From assembly GCA_000320605.2 (NCBI GenBank), contig KB445791.1:727260-791259 (forward strand): 64,000 nucleotides of DNA. Direction: 5' to 3'. Each line of letters starts with the position of its first letter. The stretch's first letter is position 1. Below the pieces are notes generated by a model that saw only the letters and a program-made list of their open reading frames with translations, did no database searches and had not been told where the DNA came from. The DNA comes from Gelatoporia subvermispora B. Taxonomy: Eukaryota > Basidiomycota > Agaricomycetes > Polyporales > Gelatoporiaceae. A program made the translations under genes and the position numbers. Shown one piece after another: positions 11,192-24,903 of this stretch.

Positions 11192-14119
11192 ATGACTATC
11201 GAGTATCTTGGCGCACCAGTCAACCGTTCGAGTAGGCAGCTGCTTCCACAAGTCCAGGCTTCACCAGAGGTAACTAATCCATTTCTTGGTGCGGTGTGGA
11301 TGGTCTAACACCGACTTGATCTAGCATACAGAGATTGACAGCCTCGAATCTCACCATTATCGTCATATGTTTTCGCCTACCATACATTTGGTATGTAAGA
11401 CGAGACCTACAATGCAACTTGAGACTCCATACCCGACACAGATAGACACGCCAAGTTTGGTACGCATGTCACCCGCCGAGATCAGAGGGATGAGCCCTGT
11501 TTGGAATCAAGGACAATCACAGGCACGTCTCTCGATTCTGCAACTTGAAATGGTCATCAAGACAGGACTGTGTATTATGGGATATTATAAAGGACGCTCA
11601 AGTTATGTCCCCAAAGACACCACGCATGAAGTTGGGAACAGCTCTGAGCACGATCTCTGAGGCGTCCGAAGCATCCAGAGAGAGCGGTTCCAAGGTGGGT
11701 GCTGATTTTGTTGTGACGAAATGTATCTTGAAATCCGTCTAGGTCTTGTCAGTATATGATCTCGATTTCGTTCGTGGTCTGAGTGTCGATGAGGAGGCTC
11801 TGTGCGGAATGGGACGTTCTTTCGTTACGAGGAGGAAGGGCGACTCCGAGCTCTTCACCGTCAAGATCGTGCGTAGATCTGGATCTAGCTCACCTTTGTC
11901 AGTGTCATGCAAAGGAGTCCCTGAGGATCAAGTTCGAGCAGAGCAAGCTGCGCTCAAGGCGCTTACGGAGGAGCGTGTACCATTCGTCATTCAACTTCAA
12001 CGGAGCTTCCAAGACCAACAAGCCTTTTATCTCATCACAGTCAGCATGACACATTGTACAGTTGGTGCGTTCACTGACTTGAGACAGGATTATTGCCACG
12101 GCGGAACCTTGGCAAGTCGAGTCGCCGAGCTTGGCCCTATGAGCTCTGAGCACGCGCTGTTCTACACAGCAGAAATCGTACGTCCTTTGCACTGCCTTCG
12201 TACTGAATCGAATTCTTGCAAGCTCAATGCCGTTAGGTGGAAGGAATACGCGGTATTCATGCTCTTGGCATCATCCATCGTGCTATTGAGCCTGCCAATG
12301 TCCATATATGCGCAGACGGTCATGTTATGATTTCTGGGTTCGCTTCAGCATACTCGACAGCATTCAAGTCACCCCGAAAGTTAGCATCCGGTATAACAGC
12401 ATACCAGGCACCAGAGCTTGTGCTTGGGTGGTCCCAGGATTTCTCCCTGGACTGGTGGGGATTTGGGCTTACTCTAGGATTTTTGTTGACGGGAAAGGTG
12501 CGCAATTGCTGTTTGGGTCAAATTGACCTGACGCTATGCAAGGCTCACCGAGATACCTATATAGAACCCCTTCGAGGATGAAGCAGACGGTCTCGATTCC
12601 GGTGCACTTCTAAAATGTAAAATATTGCACAGAAGCGTCAGTGCTCGCACTTTTGGACAAGTGGATCAGACTGCGTTGGATCTCATCTTGAGGGTAAGCT
12701 TGGAGTCAACCTTTCGCACGCTGCTTACACCTCGTAGTGTATTGAACGCAATGCGGCCTCGAGATTGAAGGCTGCCTGTATAAAGAGACATCCATACTTC
12801 GTAGATGTGTAAGTGATTCAGAATTTCATTCTGGATGTGAGGTCAGGACGCGCCTTCAGGGATTGGGACCAGGTCAAGGCTAAGAAAGCACAAGGTGATT
12901 ACCAGTTCCAAAGGTTTCTGCGTATGATCTCGGGCTCAATGGTAGCATCGTAGCTCCGTTCGCCCCGGAGATCAACGGGTCTAAGCAGGAATCTGACATT
13001 CAAGATCAGGCAGAAGCTGTCAATATCCTCGAGGAACAGATCCCGGACTCAGCAGTAGATTTAACATGGGACAAGCCAGCGGCAGCGGACAAATTCTCGT
13101 TTACGCGAGAATGTGCTGATACTGACTCAATCAACGTTCAACCTCTACAGCCTCCGGTTTCGGAGCATGAGATCCCTTCGTCGCCGAAGTCGGTGCGCAT
13201 CGTCCCCACAGTTGCAAGAATCAAGAAGGCTGCCTCTGTGCATGAAGATCTCGAAGATCACCTCAGTATACCAGAAGAATTTGGCGGGCTCGGTCGCGAC
13301 TCTCCAAAAGCTACCTTCAAGTCTGGTGCTCTGCGCAAGTACTCGAGCCTCAACTTCGACGATTCAGATACATTGGATTCCGCGCCGTCGTTGCCTCGTG
13401 ATGACAGCTCAGGAGCGTTTTCTTCCCCTCTCAGCTTTTTCCGCAAGTCGCACTCGCACCAGACATCGCCACTCAGTGATGATCAGCGCTCGCCTGAACT
13501 GCCGCGCCAGTGTAACAAGCTACGGAAGAAACTCCGTTGGGAGAGTGCACCGTCCGCTTCAGCTGCTCCACGTTTGAATCTACCTCCCGGCATCGAACAG
13601 ATTGGCCATGGAATTGGATATACTCGCCGTTCTGAACCAGCGCACGCACGTTTAGCTTTGTCGCTCCCCACGCTGACTCCGCGGACCTGTCATGCTCTGT
13701 TCACCAAGCACCCCGGTGGTCCAGGCGATAAGTCGGCTGATGGAAGCCGCAACCAAGATCTAGGCCTGCACAAGCAAGAACGCTACGGAAGCAGGGCGCA
13801 TCACCAAGCCAGGAGCGACGGGATTTACAGCGGAGACCTGGCTACTGCCATGAGGACCAGTGGCGAAGGCGAGGATCCCTTGGATGAGGTACTGCAAGAG
13901 ATCTACGGTGACCCATCTTGGATGTCTGCATTTGAACTTTCTTCTGCGGGCTCGGACCCGCGCGCCTATGTGGCATGGAACCGCGCTGGCGCAGGCCTCG
14001 GACTGGCACCGTCAGACGTGCTGCGCCCAAAACATGTCGCAGCTCCTGCAGAACTAGCAACGAGGAGCACCCTACGCCTTGTTCCGTCTTCGGCCACGCG
14101 TCTTGATTCGGAATTCTAG
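11192..14119 (+). CDS. AGC-like pseudokinase
   Basis: A protein of roughly 800 residues. The proposed 5' end uses exons 11192-11269, 11325-11390, 11442-11467 and 11523-11693, which join in phase. The start is less certain than the rest; ATG 11605 is an alternative. The kinase core begins about 11743 (LSVYDLDFVRGLSVD). It keeps a degenerate Gly-loop (CGMGRSF), a lysine in the VAIK position (FTVKIV) and the C-lobe landmarks (APELVLGW, DWWGFGLTLGFLLTGK). The catalytic loop reads IIHRAIEPANV (HRD to HRA) and the DFG position reads MISGFASA (DFG to SGF). It therefore lacks both the catalytic base and the Mg-binding aspartate. After the AGC-style C-lobe comes a long Ser/Pro-rich disordered tail ending at TAG 14117-14119. 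Such proteins usually act as scaffolds or allosteric partners. The real partner is unknown. Confidence 0.75.
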
Positions 14120-14867
14120 CTGCGCACTGTGGTCTAGCCTGGTATCTTCGTGTCTGTGTTCTCGACAGCTCCACTTTCACTCGGAACAGGTCTTCTGCAA
14201 TCATGTTACGGTCAAGTTTGCCGCCTGTTATGGTTCCTTTCCAATGACGCTCCGTTCAATTCTGGTTTTACGTGTCGATGGATCGTCGGTTCCGCTCTTT
14301 ATGGATTTGTACCCACGCATTGTCCGCTTTTACCCCGCCCATGTCCATGACCTCGCGCAGGAGGCGCACTCGTGTTCCATGTAGATGTTCGAGAACTGTA
14401 TAGTCGTCTGATGCATGTGTTCCTGGCAATCAAAACATTGATGTCGAATAGAGATAAGATGAAATTCGAGCTTCGTTGAGGCTTTCTGTGCACGCTGTAT
14501 GGGAGGCGAACGCGTCGCGTAACTCGAACCGCGACGCGTTGCGGCAGCCACAGCTGGCTTGCACCCACGACCTGTCCCGCGCTCAACTTGCCCTCTTATC
14601 TTTACACTACCCTTCCTTTCTCTGTGTTCTGTTTTCTCAACGCAGTACCGTTGTGAACGCCGTCGACGTCACCTAACCATCCGCCCGATCTCGGAATCGT
14701 GCGCCGCGTTTAGACTACAGGCTCGCCCTAGCCACTCCTCGGCTTCGCACCAGCTGCCTGCCCTCAGCGTCCACGAGCAGAACTTTCGAACCAACGCCTC
14801 ATGCCAGCCTATCTCCGCCCGCTTGAGGGCCCAGCGCCCGATCCTGAGCAGTGCGTAGTAAGCAGGA
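14120..14867. other. spacer and promoter region of the MYST gene
   Basis: About 750 bases. The second half is pyrimidine-rich (14585-14640), as is common just upstream of fungal transcription starts. Two GAACGCGTCGCG/GCGACGCG-type CG-rich sites occur near 14507-14540. No gene is seen. Confidence 0.4.
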
Positions 14868-16976
<2,109 letters not shown>

Positions 16977-17470
16977 AGTGTCGCAGGCTGCGACGACGTA
17001 GACATCGCGGATCCACTATTGGTCCATGTAGCGATGCTGCATTTCCGGTACATCTCCTGACGTCCAGTAGTTGTGCTGAAATGTGATGTTTTGCATTCTG
17101 ATCAAAACACACGTCGGATGACTTTAAGACGCCGTAGAGGCGGTGCCACGTAAAAGAGCATCGCGCGACTCGCAAGAACACTCACAGCACAACGATTGGG
17201 CCGTGAAGACGGATGATCCGGTTTGTCCGCTCAGTCCCCAGCAAGACGGGCTGCATCGGCATAGGGTAAGGCACCGAGCGCCCGTAGACTCTCACGACGC
17301 ACTGCCAGTGGATACACGTCGTACAATAGCATCGATCCAGAGAAAACGAAAAGAAAACATGCGGACATGTGCTGCCTGGCGTCTGATTGTCATAGCATAG
17401 GATACAGGGCGGGGGACAGGACGGGCGGGGCGGGATGGCGGGCGGGTCGTGGGTGTAACGGTAAGGTAAA
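16977..17470. other. convergent 3' spacer between ESA1 and RPL19
   Basis: About 490 bases between two converging genes. It must contain both polyadenylation regions. There are no open frames with protein-like composition. Confidence 0.5.
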
Positions 17471-18180
17471 TTACTCCTTGACAGGGGCTTCGTGCTCCAC
17501 CGCCAGGATCGCCTGCCTCTTCTCGAGCACACGCGCCGCGCGACGCTCGCGAGCCGCCTGCGGGGGTGTTAAAAGTAAGAAAATGAGCGGAGCAAAGGCG
17601 ACGCACCTTGTTCTTGACACGGCGGGCCTCCATCTGGTCGGTGAGGACTTTTGTGCGGGTCTTCTCGGCCTTCGCCTTGTGAATGTACTCCATCAGCACC
17701 CGCTTGTTCTTGAAAACGTTACCCTTCGACTTCTGGTAGAGCGAGTGGTAGCTGTTGCCGCACGCAGTCACGATAAGCAAAAGTTGCGCACAAAGGCGTC
17801 AGGGCGCGGGCATGCGAGACTCACAGGTGCTTGTCGATCTTGCCCGCCTCCCTGTACTTGCGCAGCAGCCGACGGAGGACACGCTGTCTCCGCATCCAGA
17901 GGACCTTGCTGGGCATACGGGCCTCAGAGGTACCCTTGCGCTTACCGGGGCCGGTGTGACGGCCCTTGCGCTTCGCCGCCAGGAGGTCGCGGGTGCGAGC
18001 GCGCGAGTGGACGGTGGTGGGCTTGACGATGATGTGGCCGTCCTTGATAAGTTTCTTGACGTGCGCACGGGAGTTGGCGTTCCCGATCTCGGCCTGCTCG
18101 CTGGGGTCGAGCCAGATTTTGCGCTTGCCGACGCTCGCGACGGACGCGGCGAGGCGCTTTTGCGACCGGAGGTTGACCAT
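17471..18180 (-). CDS. RPL19: 60S ribosomal protein L19 (eL19)
   Basis: A 195-residue structural protein of the large cytosolic ribosomal subunit, the normal length for fungi. Three coding exons: 18180-17825 ([20 protein letters not shown]...), 17751-17607 and 17557-17471. Introns at 17752-17824 and 17558-17606 are both GT-AG. The conserved core [19 protein letters not shown] and the segment [20 protein letters not shown] are diagnostic. The C-terminus is the usual basic, alanine-rich helix that contacts the small subunit ([16 protein letters not shown]), ending VKE-TAA. Codon choice is strongly biased to C- or G-ending codons, as expected for a highly expressed gene. The start follows directly after a 5'-UTR intron. 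Confidence 0.96.
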
Positions 18181-18185
18181 GGCGC

Positions 18186-18262
18186 CTAGAGCAGGGTCAG
18201 CGGGGGACGTCGGGGACGTCGTCGGGGGCGCCGACGGCGGCGGGGAGGGGCAGCATGCTCAC
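18186..18262 (-). other. RPL19: 5'-UTR intron of RPL19
   Basis: On the minus strand the sequence runs AACAAG-gtgagc ... ctctag-GCGCC-ATG. This is a 77-bp GT-AG intron ending five bases before the start codon. Leader introns are common in ribosomal protein genes and can raise expression. No transcript is available to confirm it. Confidence 0.6.
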
Positions 18263-18930
18263 CTTGTTCTTGAGGAGTCGATAGGGAGGGCGGGCGCAGG
18301 CAACCGCAATGACCAGAGCAGTGCGCAAAGCTGAGTCAGCAGCCACCCGGCAATCCCCGAAACTTTATTCGCAGAACTGTCCAGCACGGGACCGTCTTCC
18401 GGAATCCCGGCCCGGGCGCGTGGCCGCCACAGGTTCTCCTTTGTCTTTCTCGTTCTGTGCAGCAGTCGGCATCGGCGTGCACGAGCTTGCACTGGCTTGC
18501 ACTGGATTGCACTAGCCAGTAATCACTAGTGTGCCCACGTCTCCTGTTTGCTGGTTGCTGCGTGGGTGTGTTCGTTGTGAATGGATGCTAACCCACAGCA
18601 AACATGCATGTCGTCGATGCTGAGCTGATGTTCCGCCATTCACGCCTTCACGGCGTCTTCTGCGCCGACTAGATTCCCTCTGGTGCCGTTTGTCCTCTCT
18701 GGGACAGCCTGGGCAAGTCTCCTCCCCATTCGAGGCTCCTTCATCTGCCACACTTGAATGGTCCTATGATTGTCTTTGCATTCCGCAGTCCGCGGGGTTT
18801 CCGTCTCTCCGTGCTCGCCCGGCAACCTAAACCCAGTATTCTCTCTCTTGCCCCGATTGGTCTTGCCTGCCCCACAGGTTGCATCTGTGATTGTGTCGTT
18901 GTCTGCGCATTAGACTATTGTCGTGCTCAG
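18263..18930. other. RPL19 upstream region
   Basis: About 670 bases holding the RPL19 promoter and the 3' end of the small minus-strand gene that follows. Near 18487-18515 GCACTGGCTTGCACTGGATTGCACTAG is a short three-copy imperfect repeat of TTGCACTGG. No gene is seen. Confidence 0.4.
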
Positions 18931-19375
18931 TCACCCGGTGGACCCTTCTCGTACATGGCAGAGCTCCATGACATCAGACGGGGATTTCGGAATGGGTTTC
19001 GGCGAGTGGCCGACCCCAGCGGAGGGAGCGATGGTGTAGGGCCAACTCGGAGGCAATTGGTAAGGCGGAAGCGCCCCCATGGCGAAATCCGCGCGTGCGT
19101 TATCTCGGAGCTTCTCGAGCAGCGTAGGCAAGTTTACGCTGGCAGGCGAGGGTACTTCGCTGTATTGCGTGCGCATGAGACGCCGCATGAGATGCGAGAA
19201 CATGTCCGTTGGCTGAGCTTAGCCCGGAAGATGCGTTTGCTTCTATCAGATTGGTGGGATGCATCACGCCCGCGAGCTCTCGCAAGAATGTCTGCTAAGA
19301 GCTCCTCATCACCTCGTGTCTGCCGTTGATAGCGATACACACGTCTTTACCCTGTGTGTGCAGGGCCGTGCTCAT
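18931..19375 (-). CDS. small protein of unknown function
   Basis: A predicted three-exon gene on the minus strand. ATG at 19375-19373 opens MSTALHTQ. A short intron (19350 to about 19313, gtaaag...acgag) leads to GDEELLADILARARG. A second intron of about 50 bp (gtgatg...gctaag) leads to PQPTDMFSHLMRRLMRTQYS and on to the TGA at 18931-18933. The last exon reads like real protein (NLPTLLEKLRDNARADFAMG, then a proline-rich ALPPYQLPPSWPYT). It would be about 118 residues, with no signal peptide or membrane segment. I recognise no family. The first intron is short at 38 bp, so the 5' end may be wrong. The plus-strand frame over the same bases is less protein-like. Confidence 0.42.
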
Positions 19376-19932
19376 GGCGGCTCGCGGCGGGGTCGGCTTG
19401 CCACGATGCTAACGCTCGCGAACTGCTCGCAACTCCGCCAGCCAATACTCCCGGCGGCCCCATCGCGAGGGGAACGTGCGCCGGTACCTTGACTGCCAGA
19501 GGAGGCGGCTAAGTAGCTGCTGGCCACGAGGGTGGCCACTTGCGGTGGTAGCTTACCTAAGCACTCTTTATAAGGGGTCGAGTGGCGTCCTTGCACAGAC
19601 TTTGCTCCGTTCAATTCTCTTGTTGCGCTTGCTCCTCGACCACGTCCGACCCGTTTCTCCCTTCCTCGTTGTTCTAGCCGTCGACCAACGGCACCAGCGA
19701 GAGGGTATATCCCAATCGCGCCCTCTCGCAAGCCTTCCCGACGTCCGACTTCCCCCCGAAAGCCCCCTTTCAACGTGTCTCTCATCATGATATCCCTCTA
19801 AACTTGTCAACGAGCTCGTTTCATCCTCACGACCCCTACACACGCCGTCTGTCTGCCTCTGTACCGCCCACGAACCCACCCCTTGCAAATCTCACTTCTC
19901 TCACCGTCATATCCGCCGCGCTGCCGTACATC
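19376..19932 (+). promoter_or_regulatory. promoter and leader region of the HAL4-like kinase
   Basis: A TATA-type element, TATAAG at 19569-19574, sits about 360 bp before the ATG at 19933. It is followed by the pyrimidine-rich tract typical of fungal leaders (19610-19900). It may be shared with the divergent small gene ending its promoter near 19376. Confidence 0.45.
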
Positions 19933-21874
19933 ATGATCATGGCCGCAGATGCCACCACAACCGCCGACTCCACTCAGACAGAGGGCGAGGGTCCCGACGG
20001 CTCAGATAAACCGCCGCATGGCAATACAGCTAGGCAACCGCCTCCTTCAAAGTCCTCCACCCCAGACGCTTCTCCCGCTAAGCCTCGCGTAAACGGCACG
20101 GCGAGGCCCGCCTCGCGCACACCCTCGAAGCAGGGCCCAGTGCCGGCGCCGCATGGCCCCGCGAATGGCCACGGCCACGCCCCGCTCCCCCCGAAAGACT
20201 CGCATACGTATGACAAAGCGCCGGGGCACACACGTAAGAGTCTTGAGCAGCTGCACAAGCTCGACAAGCTCGCGCTCGCCGTGTCGCCCGCTGTCCAGCG
20301 CGGCTCCTCCACGACGGGCTCGATGACGCCCTCTTCGAGCGACTCGCCCTCCGCCTCTGAATGCGAGAGCTGGAGCGTCCCCTCCACACAGCCTCCGAGC
20401 CGCGCCCCGAGCATGTCCGCCGGCGTCTCGGGAGCGAAGATCACCCCCATTACGCCTATCACCAAGCCCACTCCGAAGAAGGATGCGCCGCCGTCGACCG
20501 CCCCGCGGATATCCCCGACGACGTCCGCCACGCCCTCATTGAGCGACCCGTCTTCGGTAATCACACCCCGTGCGCGGGGGCCCCCCTCTGTGCATTCGGA
20601 CCGCAGCGAGAAGTTCACACTGAAAGACTTGCTTGGCACGCCGAAGCTCGTACGGAGGTCGTCCGCGCGTTCGACCGGAAGCAGCAAGAAGTCGGATTCG
20701 GACCGTGGCGAGCGCTCGACAGCGGGGGGCAGCACCGTGAGCCTGCTCAAGAAGTACGGCGTATGCGAGAAGGTAGCCATCGGAAAGGGCGCTACGTCCG
20801 TCGTGCGCCTCGCCCACAAGTGGGACCGGGCAGATGAGAAGCTGTATGCTGTCAAGGTACGTTTCCGTGCGCTTACCGCTGGCCTCGGCGGGGGGCTGTT
20901 CGGTTGCTGACATGTGTGTTTGTGTGTGCTTGCAGGAGTTCCGGAAACGGAGAAAGAATGAGTCGGAGAAGGAGTACGTCAAGAAACTCACGGCCGAGTT
21001 CTGCATCTCGTCGACGTTGCACCATATCAACATCGTCGAGACAGTGGACCTCGTGCAGGATGAGAGCCAGCACTGGTGTGAAGTCATGGAGTTCTGCCCC
21101 GGCGGAGACCTATATGCGGCCATCAAGCGCGGGGGCATGTCGCCCAGCGAAGTCGAGTGTTGCTTTAAGCAAATTTTGACGGGTGTAGAGTATCTGCACA
21201 GTCAGGGTGTCGCCCATCGTGATATCAAACCGGAGAACCTGTTTTTCGACACGAAGGGTCACCTCAAGGTGTGTAATACTGTCTTCAATTGATGAGTTGG
21301 TACTGAACCCTTTGAAGATCGGCGACTACGGCGCATCGACGGTGTATCGCCTCCCTTGGGAGACCACCGTTCACATGTCCACCGGGCTTTGTGGCAGCGA
21401 GCCTTACATTGCTCCTGAGCAATTCCTAGGCAAACGTAAGCAAATGCCCTTGACTCCCGTGCAGCCGCACACCTAATCCCCTTCCTCCCTCTCCGTACTG
21501 GCTCATTAGCCTACGACGCACGCCTCGTCGATATCTGGGCGTGCGGTGTGGTGTACTACTGCCTGCACTTCCAGGAGCTGCCCTGGACGGTTGCGCAGCA
21601 GAGCGATAACCTCTACGCGGCGTACGCCTCGGCGTGCCAGGCTACGAACCCGTCTGCGTGCCCACCGACGATCAACAACCTCTCGCCGCGCGCCTGCCGC
21701 CCCGTCATTCGCCGCATGCTCGAGCCGAACCCGAAGTCGCGCGCACTCATCGACGAGCTCATCGCGCACCCGTGGGTGCAGGGCATCGAGGTCTGTCATA
21801 CCGTGCAGAACCCGTCGCATGTGCATGTGAATGCGCTCGCGATGGCGCAGGCACAGTCGCAAGGCGCATCCTAA
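19933..21874 (+). CDS. SAT4: HAL4/SAT4-like serine/threonine kinase
   Basis: In yeast, Hal4/Hal5 (NPR1-family) kinases stabilise potassium and nutrient transporters at the plasma membrane. The first ATG in the long frame is 19933 (MIMAADATTT). About 280 residues of Ser/Pro/Thr-rich disordered sequence come first, then FTLKDLLGTPKLVRRSSARS. The kinase domain has the loop IGKGATSVVRLAHK, the lysine of YAVK, and then EFRKRRKNESEKEYVKKLTA, a segment typical of this family. The catalytic loop AHRDIKPENL is intact. DFG is DYG (KIGDYGAS), and the activation segment leads to GSEPYIAPEQF. Introns lie after YAVK, after HLK (about 21269-21317) and inside the APE region (about 21436-21509). Stop TAA 21872-21874. 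All catalytic residues are present, so it should be active. Substrate assignment is by family only. Confidence 0.8.
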
Positions 21875-22305
21875 TTTGCCCTGCTTGCGCCTCGCTCCCT
21901 TTGTATGGTCGACGTGCGCCCACGTTCTCCGCCTTCTTGCCAGTGACAGTCGTGCTGCTTTGTCGTTCTTGTCTGTTTCTGTGTATAGGCTCACTTGATG
22001 TAGATGTACTACCTCGCTTAGTTGCCCGACTTCTTCGTAGTGGAGGCGTCTCGGTTCGCTTTCTGTTTCGCAATGTCACTCGCCGTCTTAGTTATCATCA
22101 TCATTACCATTATATCCACCTTTTCCGTGTGTGTCTCTGATCTTGACGAAATGATTCCGTAACTACAGGTAAGCGTCCGTCGGCTGTGCCAGGGGCGGTG
22201 GCTGTTTGTGCATGTTAGGCTGCAGCCTTAGATCCCGAGTGCGATCAACATGATGGCGCTGCCACTCCATCCCATCTGCCGTTCGCTGCGGCTCAGCCGG
22301 TCAAC
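21875..22305. other. spacer between the HAL4-like kinase and VPS4
   Basis: About 430 bases. The left half is T-rich 3'-UTR-like sequence; the right half must promote VPS4. No gene or repeat is seen. Confidence 0.4.
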
Positions 22306-23998
22306 ATGTCTCTCAACCAAAATCTTGACGTGAGCTGAATCATATGCTGAACGTTGTACTCTGTAATGACCAGACGTTGCGAAGCGGGCAATAGCAATCG
22401 TCCAGCGTGCAATCGAGGAGGACCAGAAGCAGAACTGGGACGAGGCGCTTAGGCAGTACACCAATGCGATCGACTACTTTATGCTTGCGCTCAAATGTGC
22501 GTCGTCCCATGTCGTAGTATTACGATACGATGGCACTCTGAACTGGATAATCGTCTGCTGCAGATGACACGAACAAGAACTCCAAGGCACTGATCAAGTC
22601 GAAGATTGCAGAGTACCTTTCGCGTGCCGAGACGCTGAAGGGGTTCTCCGACGCGCAGAAGCAGCCCGCGAAGAAGGCAGTCGGCGTGAACGGTAATGGC
22701 GGCGGGGCCGCAGGCAAGTGAGTAGCCCTTTGCCTCTCGTGCGGACGTGTCACGAGTCTCGAGCCGCCAGGAAGGACGAGGACGAGGCCGACCCCGAGGT
22801 GAAGAAGCTGCGCGCGGGGCTCGCGAGTGCGATCGTCACAGAGACACCGAACGTACGCTGGGAGGACGTCGCGGGCCTCGAGGCCGCAAAGGAGTCCCTC
22901 AAGGAGGCGGTCATCCTCCCGATCAAGTTCCCCCACCTGTTCACGGGCAAGCGCACGCCCTGGCGCGGCATCCTCCTGTATGGCCCGCCCGGTACGGGCA
23001 AGTCGTACCTTGCGAAGGCGGTCGCGACCGAGGCGAAGGGCACGTTCTTCAGCGTGAGCTCGAGTGATCTGGTCAGCAAGTGGCAGGGAGACTCCGAGCG
23101 GTGAGTCGGCGGGTGTACCTCGGATGTATTTGGGAGGGCTGATGGATGCACTAGGCTGGTCCGACAGCTGTTCGAGATGGCACGAGAGAACAAGCCTGCG
23201 ATCATCTTCATCGATGAGGTGGACTCGTTGGCGGGGACACGAAACGAGACCGAGACGGAAGGCTCGCGGAGGATCAAGACCGAATTCCTGGTCCAGATGG
23301 CCGGTGTCGGTCATGACGATACGGGTGTACTCGTACTCGGCGCAACGAACATCCCATGGCAACTAGACGGCGCGATCAAGCGGAGGTTTGCATGCCGTGC
23401 CAATGGTACACCCTGACTTTGTTTGACCTGATATCCGCAGATTTGAGAAACGGATATATATACCCCTGCCTGGGCCTGAAGCCCGGAGACATATGTTCCA
23501 GCTTCACGTTGGAGACACACCGTGCGAACTCACACCCAAGGACTACCGCATGCTAGCAGATCAGACGGATGGGTAAGTCGTACTCGCATCACTGGTCCAT
23601 TCCGCCTACATCGGACATACACAGATACTCGGGATCCGATATTTCCATCGTAGTCCGCGACGCCCTCATGCAGCCCGTCCGTAAAGTGCTCTCCGCGACG
23701 CACTTCAAGCGCGTGCCCTCGCCCACGGACCCGAGCCGGCAAAAGTGGACACCTTGCTCACCCGGCGATCCCGAGGCGATCGAGAAGGCCTGGGCAGAGA
23801 TCGACGGTGACGAACTACTTGAACCGCCACTGCGCATCGCGGACTTCCTGAAGTCGCTCAGCAGCGTGCGGCCGACGGTCACCGCGGATGATATCAAGCG
23901 GCATGAGCAGTGGACTATGGAGTCGGGTGAGTGATTTGCGTGTTGTTTGTTGCGGCTGCCGCTGACGGCAGTACGCTCCAGGCAACGAAGGTGCATGA
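22306..23998 (+). CDS. VPS4: Vps4, AAA ATPase that disassembles ESCRT-III
   Basis: Vps4 remodels ESCRT-III filaments at endosomes, at the bud neck and during membrane repair. About 435 residues. Exon 1 is MSLNQNLD. The intron acceptor that restores the MIT domain is at the end of ...gttgcgaag (22385), giving [17 protein letters not shown]. The MIT domain binds ESCRT-III tails (residues about 1-75). The AAA core has [20 protein letters not shown], the Walker A GPPGTGKS, pore loop KWQGDSER, Walker [11 protein letters not shown], the second region GATNIPW and arginine fingers near [15 protein letters not shown]. The C-terminal part has the Vps4 beta-domain and the terminal helix [13 protein letters not shown]. 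Stop TGA 23996-23998. Seven or so short introns. All catalytic motifs are intact. Confidence 0.96.
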
Positions 23999-24479
23999 GG
24001 ACTGTACGAGTGCGAACAACTGTTGTATTTTGGTTCATTATTTGAATACCATATGGCGTGTCAACTACTTACCTTTCCTACCAAGCGATTAGCTGTATGA
24101 GTGACTCGAAGCATTTCTTCATCATCTCGGGAGACAGGGGTCGAATTTATGTCACTTCATGTGCATGGACAATAGACTAGTTCCTCAACAATTGCTCTGC
24201 GTAGCCTTATCACTCACTCGATGGTTTCATCGGGTGATTATGAAATTTGCCCAGATACATGCGGGGTTATGTCGATAGTATAAGACTCGGGCCCCTCCTT
24301 AAAAGTGCTGAGGGTTCCCATGAAACCTTGATTCTCTCTCAGAGACATATCAGGACCGGGTTTCTCGAGACGACACACGAAATCTGTGACTCCATCATTA
24401 CTTGGCATTGGACCAGTGTCCTATGCTTATCTCGTTACAGGACACAACTGTGTATATTGGTACGCAATAGGAGTCATAT
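23999..24479. other. spacer at the left edge of the accessory island
   Basis: About 480 bases, more AT-rich than the core block. A TATA-like TATAAG lies near 24279. Frames here are short; one (24386-24480) is hydrophobic and might be an upstream exon of the next gene, but no splice joins it cleanly. Confidence 0.35.
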
Positions 24480-24903
24480 TTGTATCCAGAGCATCTGTTT
24501 GCTATTCACGCGATCCTATCTCGCGAGGTCCACGGCGGACTATTCACAGGACTAGAGCCGACTCCTCCCGGGTCCAACGCGAACACTGGGGCCCCCTCAA
24601 GTGCTCGCAGCGCAATTGCTACAATGCTGGATGGCACAATGTCAGGTATAAACAAAATTTTCGAGATTGAATTTGCTTACTTGAGCCCGTGAGCATTCAG
24701 AATACCTGCGTGAAAAGGAAACTTGGTCTGTGGCCCGAGCCCTACAACGCGCTATACATGAGCTTCTGAGTCTCCACAATATACCGACGAACAGGAGTGC
24801 ACGGTATGGTTACCTCGAGTTGTCAACCTGGAAGGACATCATGACATCTGCCGGCTCGGGCAACGACAGGTTGAAGGACATCACGAAGGACCAACGCCTT
24901 TGA
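24480..24903 (+). CDS. small protein of unknown function, 5' end uncertain
   Basis: Two exons join in phase. The first (to 24645) reads HLFAIHAILSREVHGGLFTG and then a Pro/Ser-rich piece (LEPTPPGSNANTGAPSSARS). A GT-AG intron at 24646-24700 (gtataa...attcag) joins it to EYLREKETWSVARALQRAIH and on to TGA 24901-24903. The second exon looks like amphipathic helix. I recognise no family. The true start may lie in an upstream exon. It sits just left of the duplicated small-protein/kinase pairs, so it could belong to the same island. Confidence 0.4.

Noticed and set aside
19974..20855. A 293-codon minus-strand frame
   Set aside because: Antisense to the Ser/Pro-rich N-terminus and start of the HAL4-like kinase, whose plus-strand reading is confirmed by a complete kinase domain.
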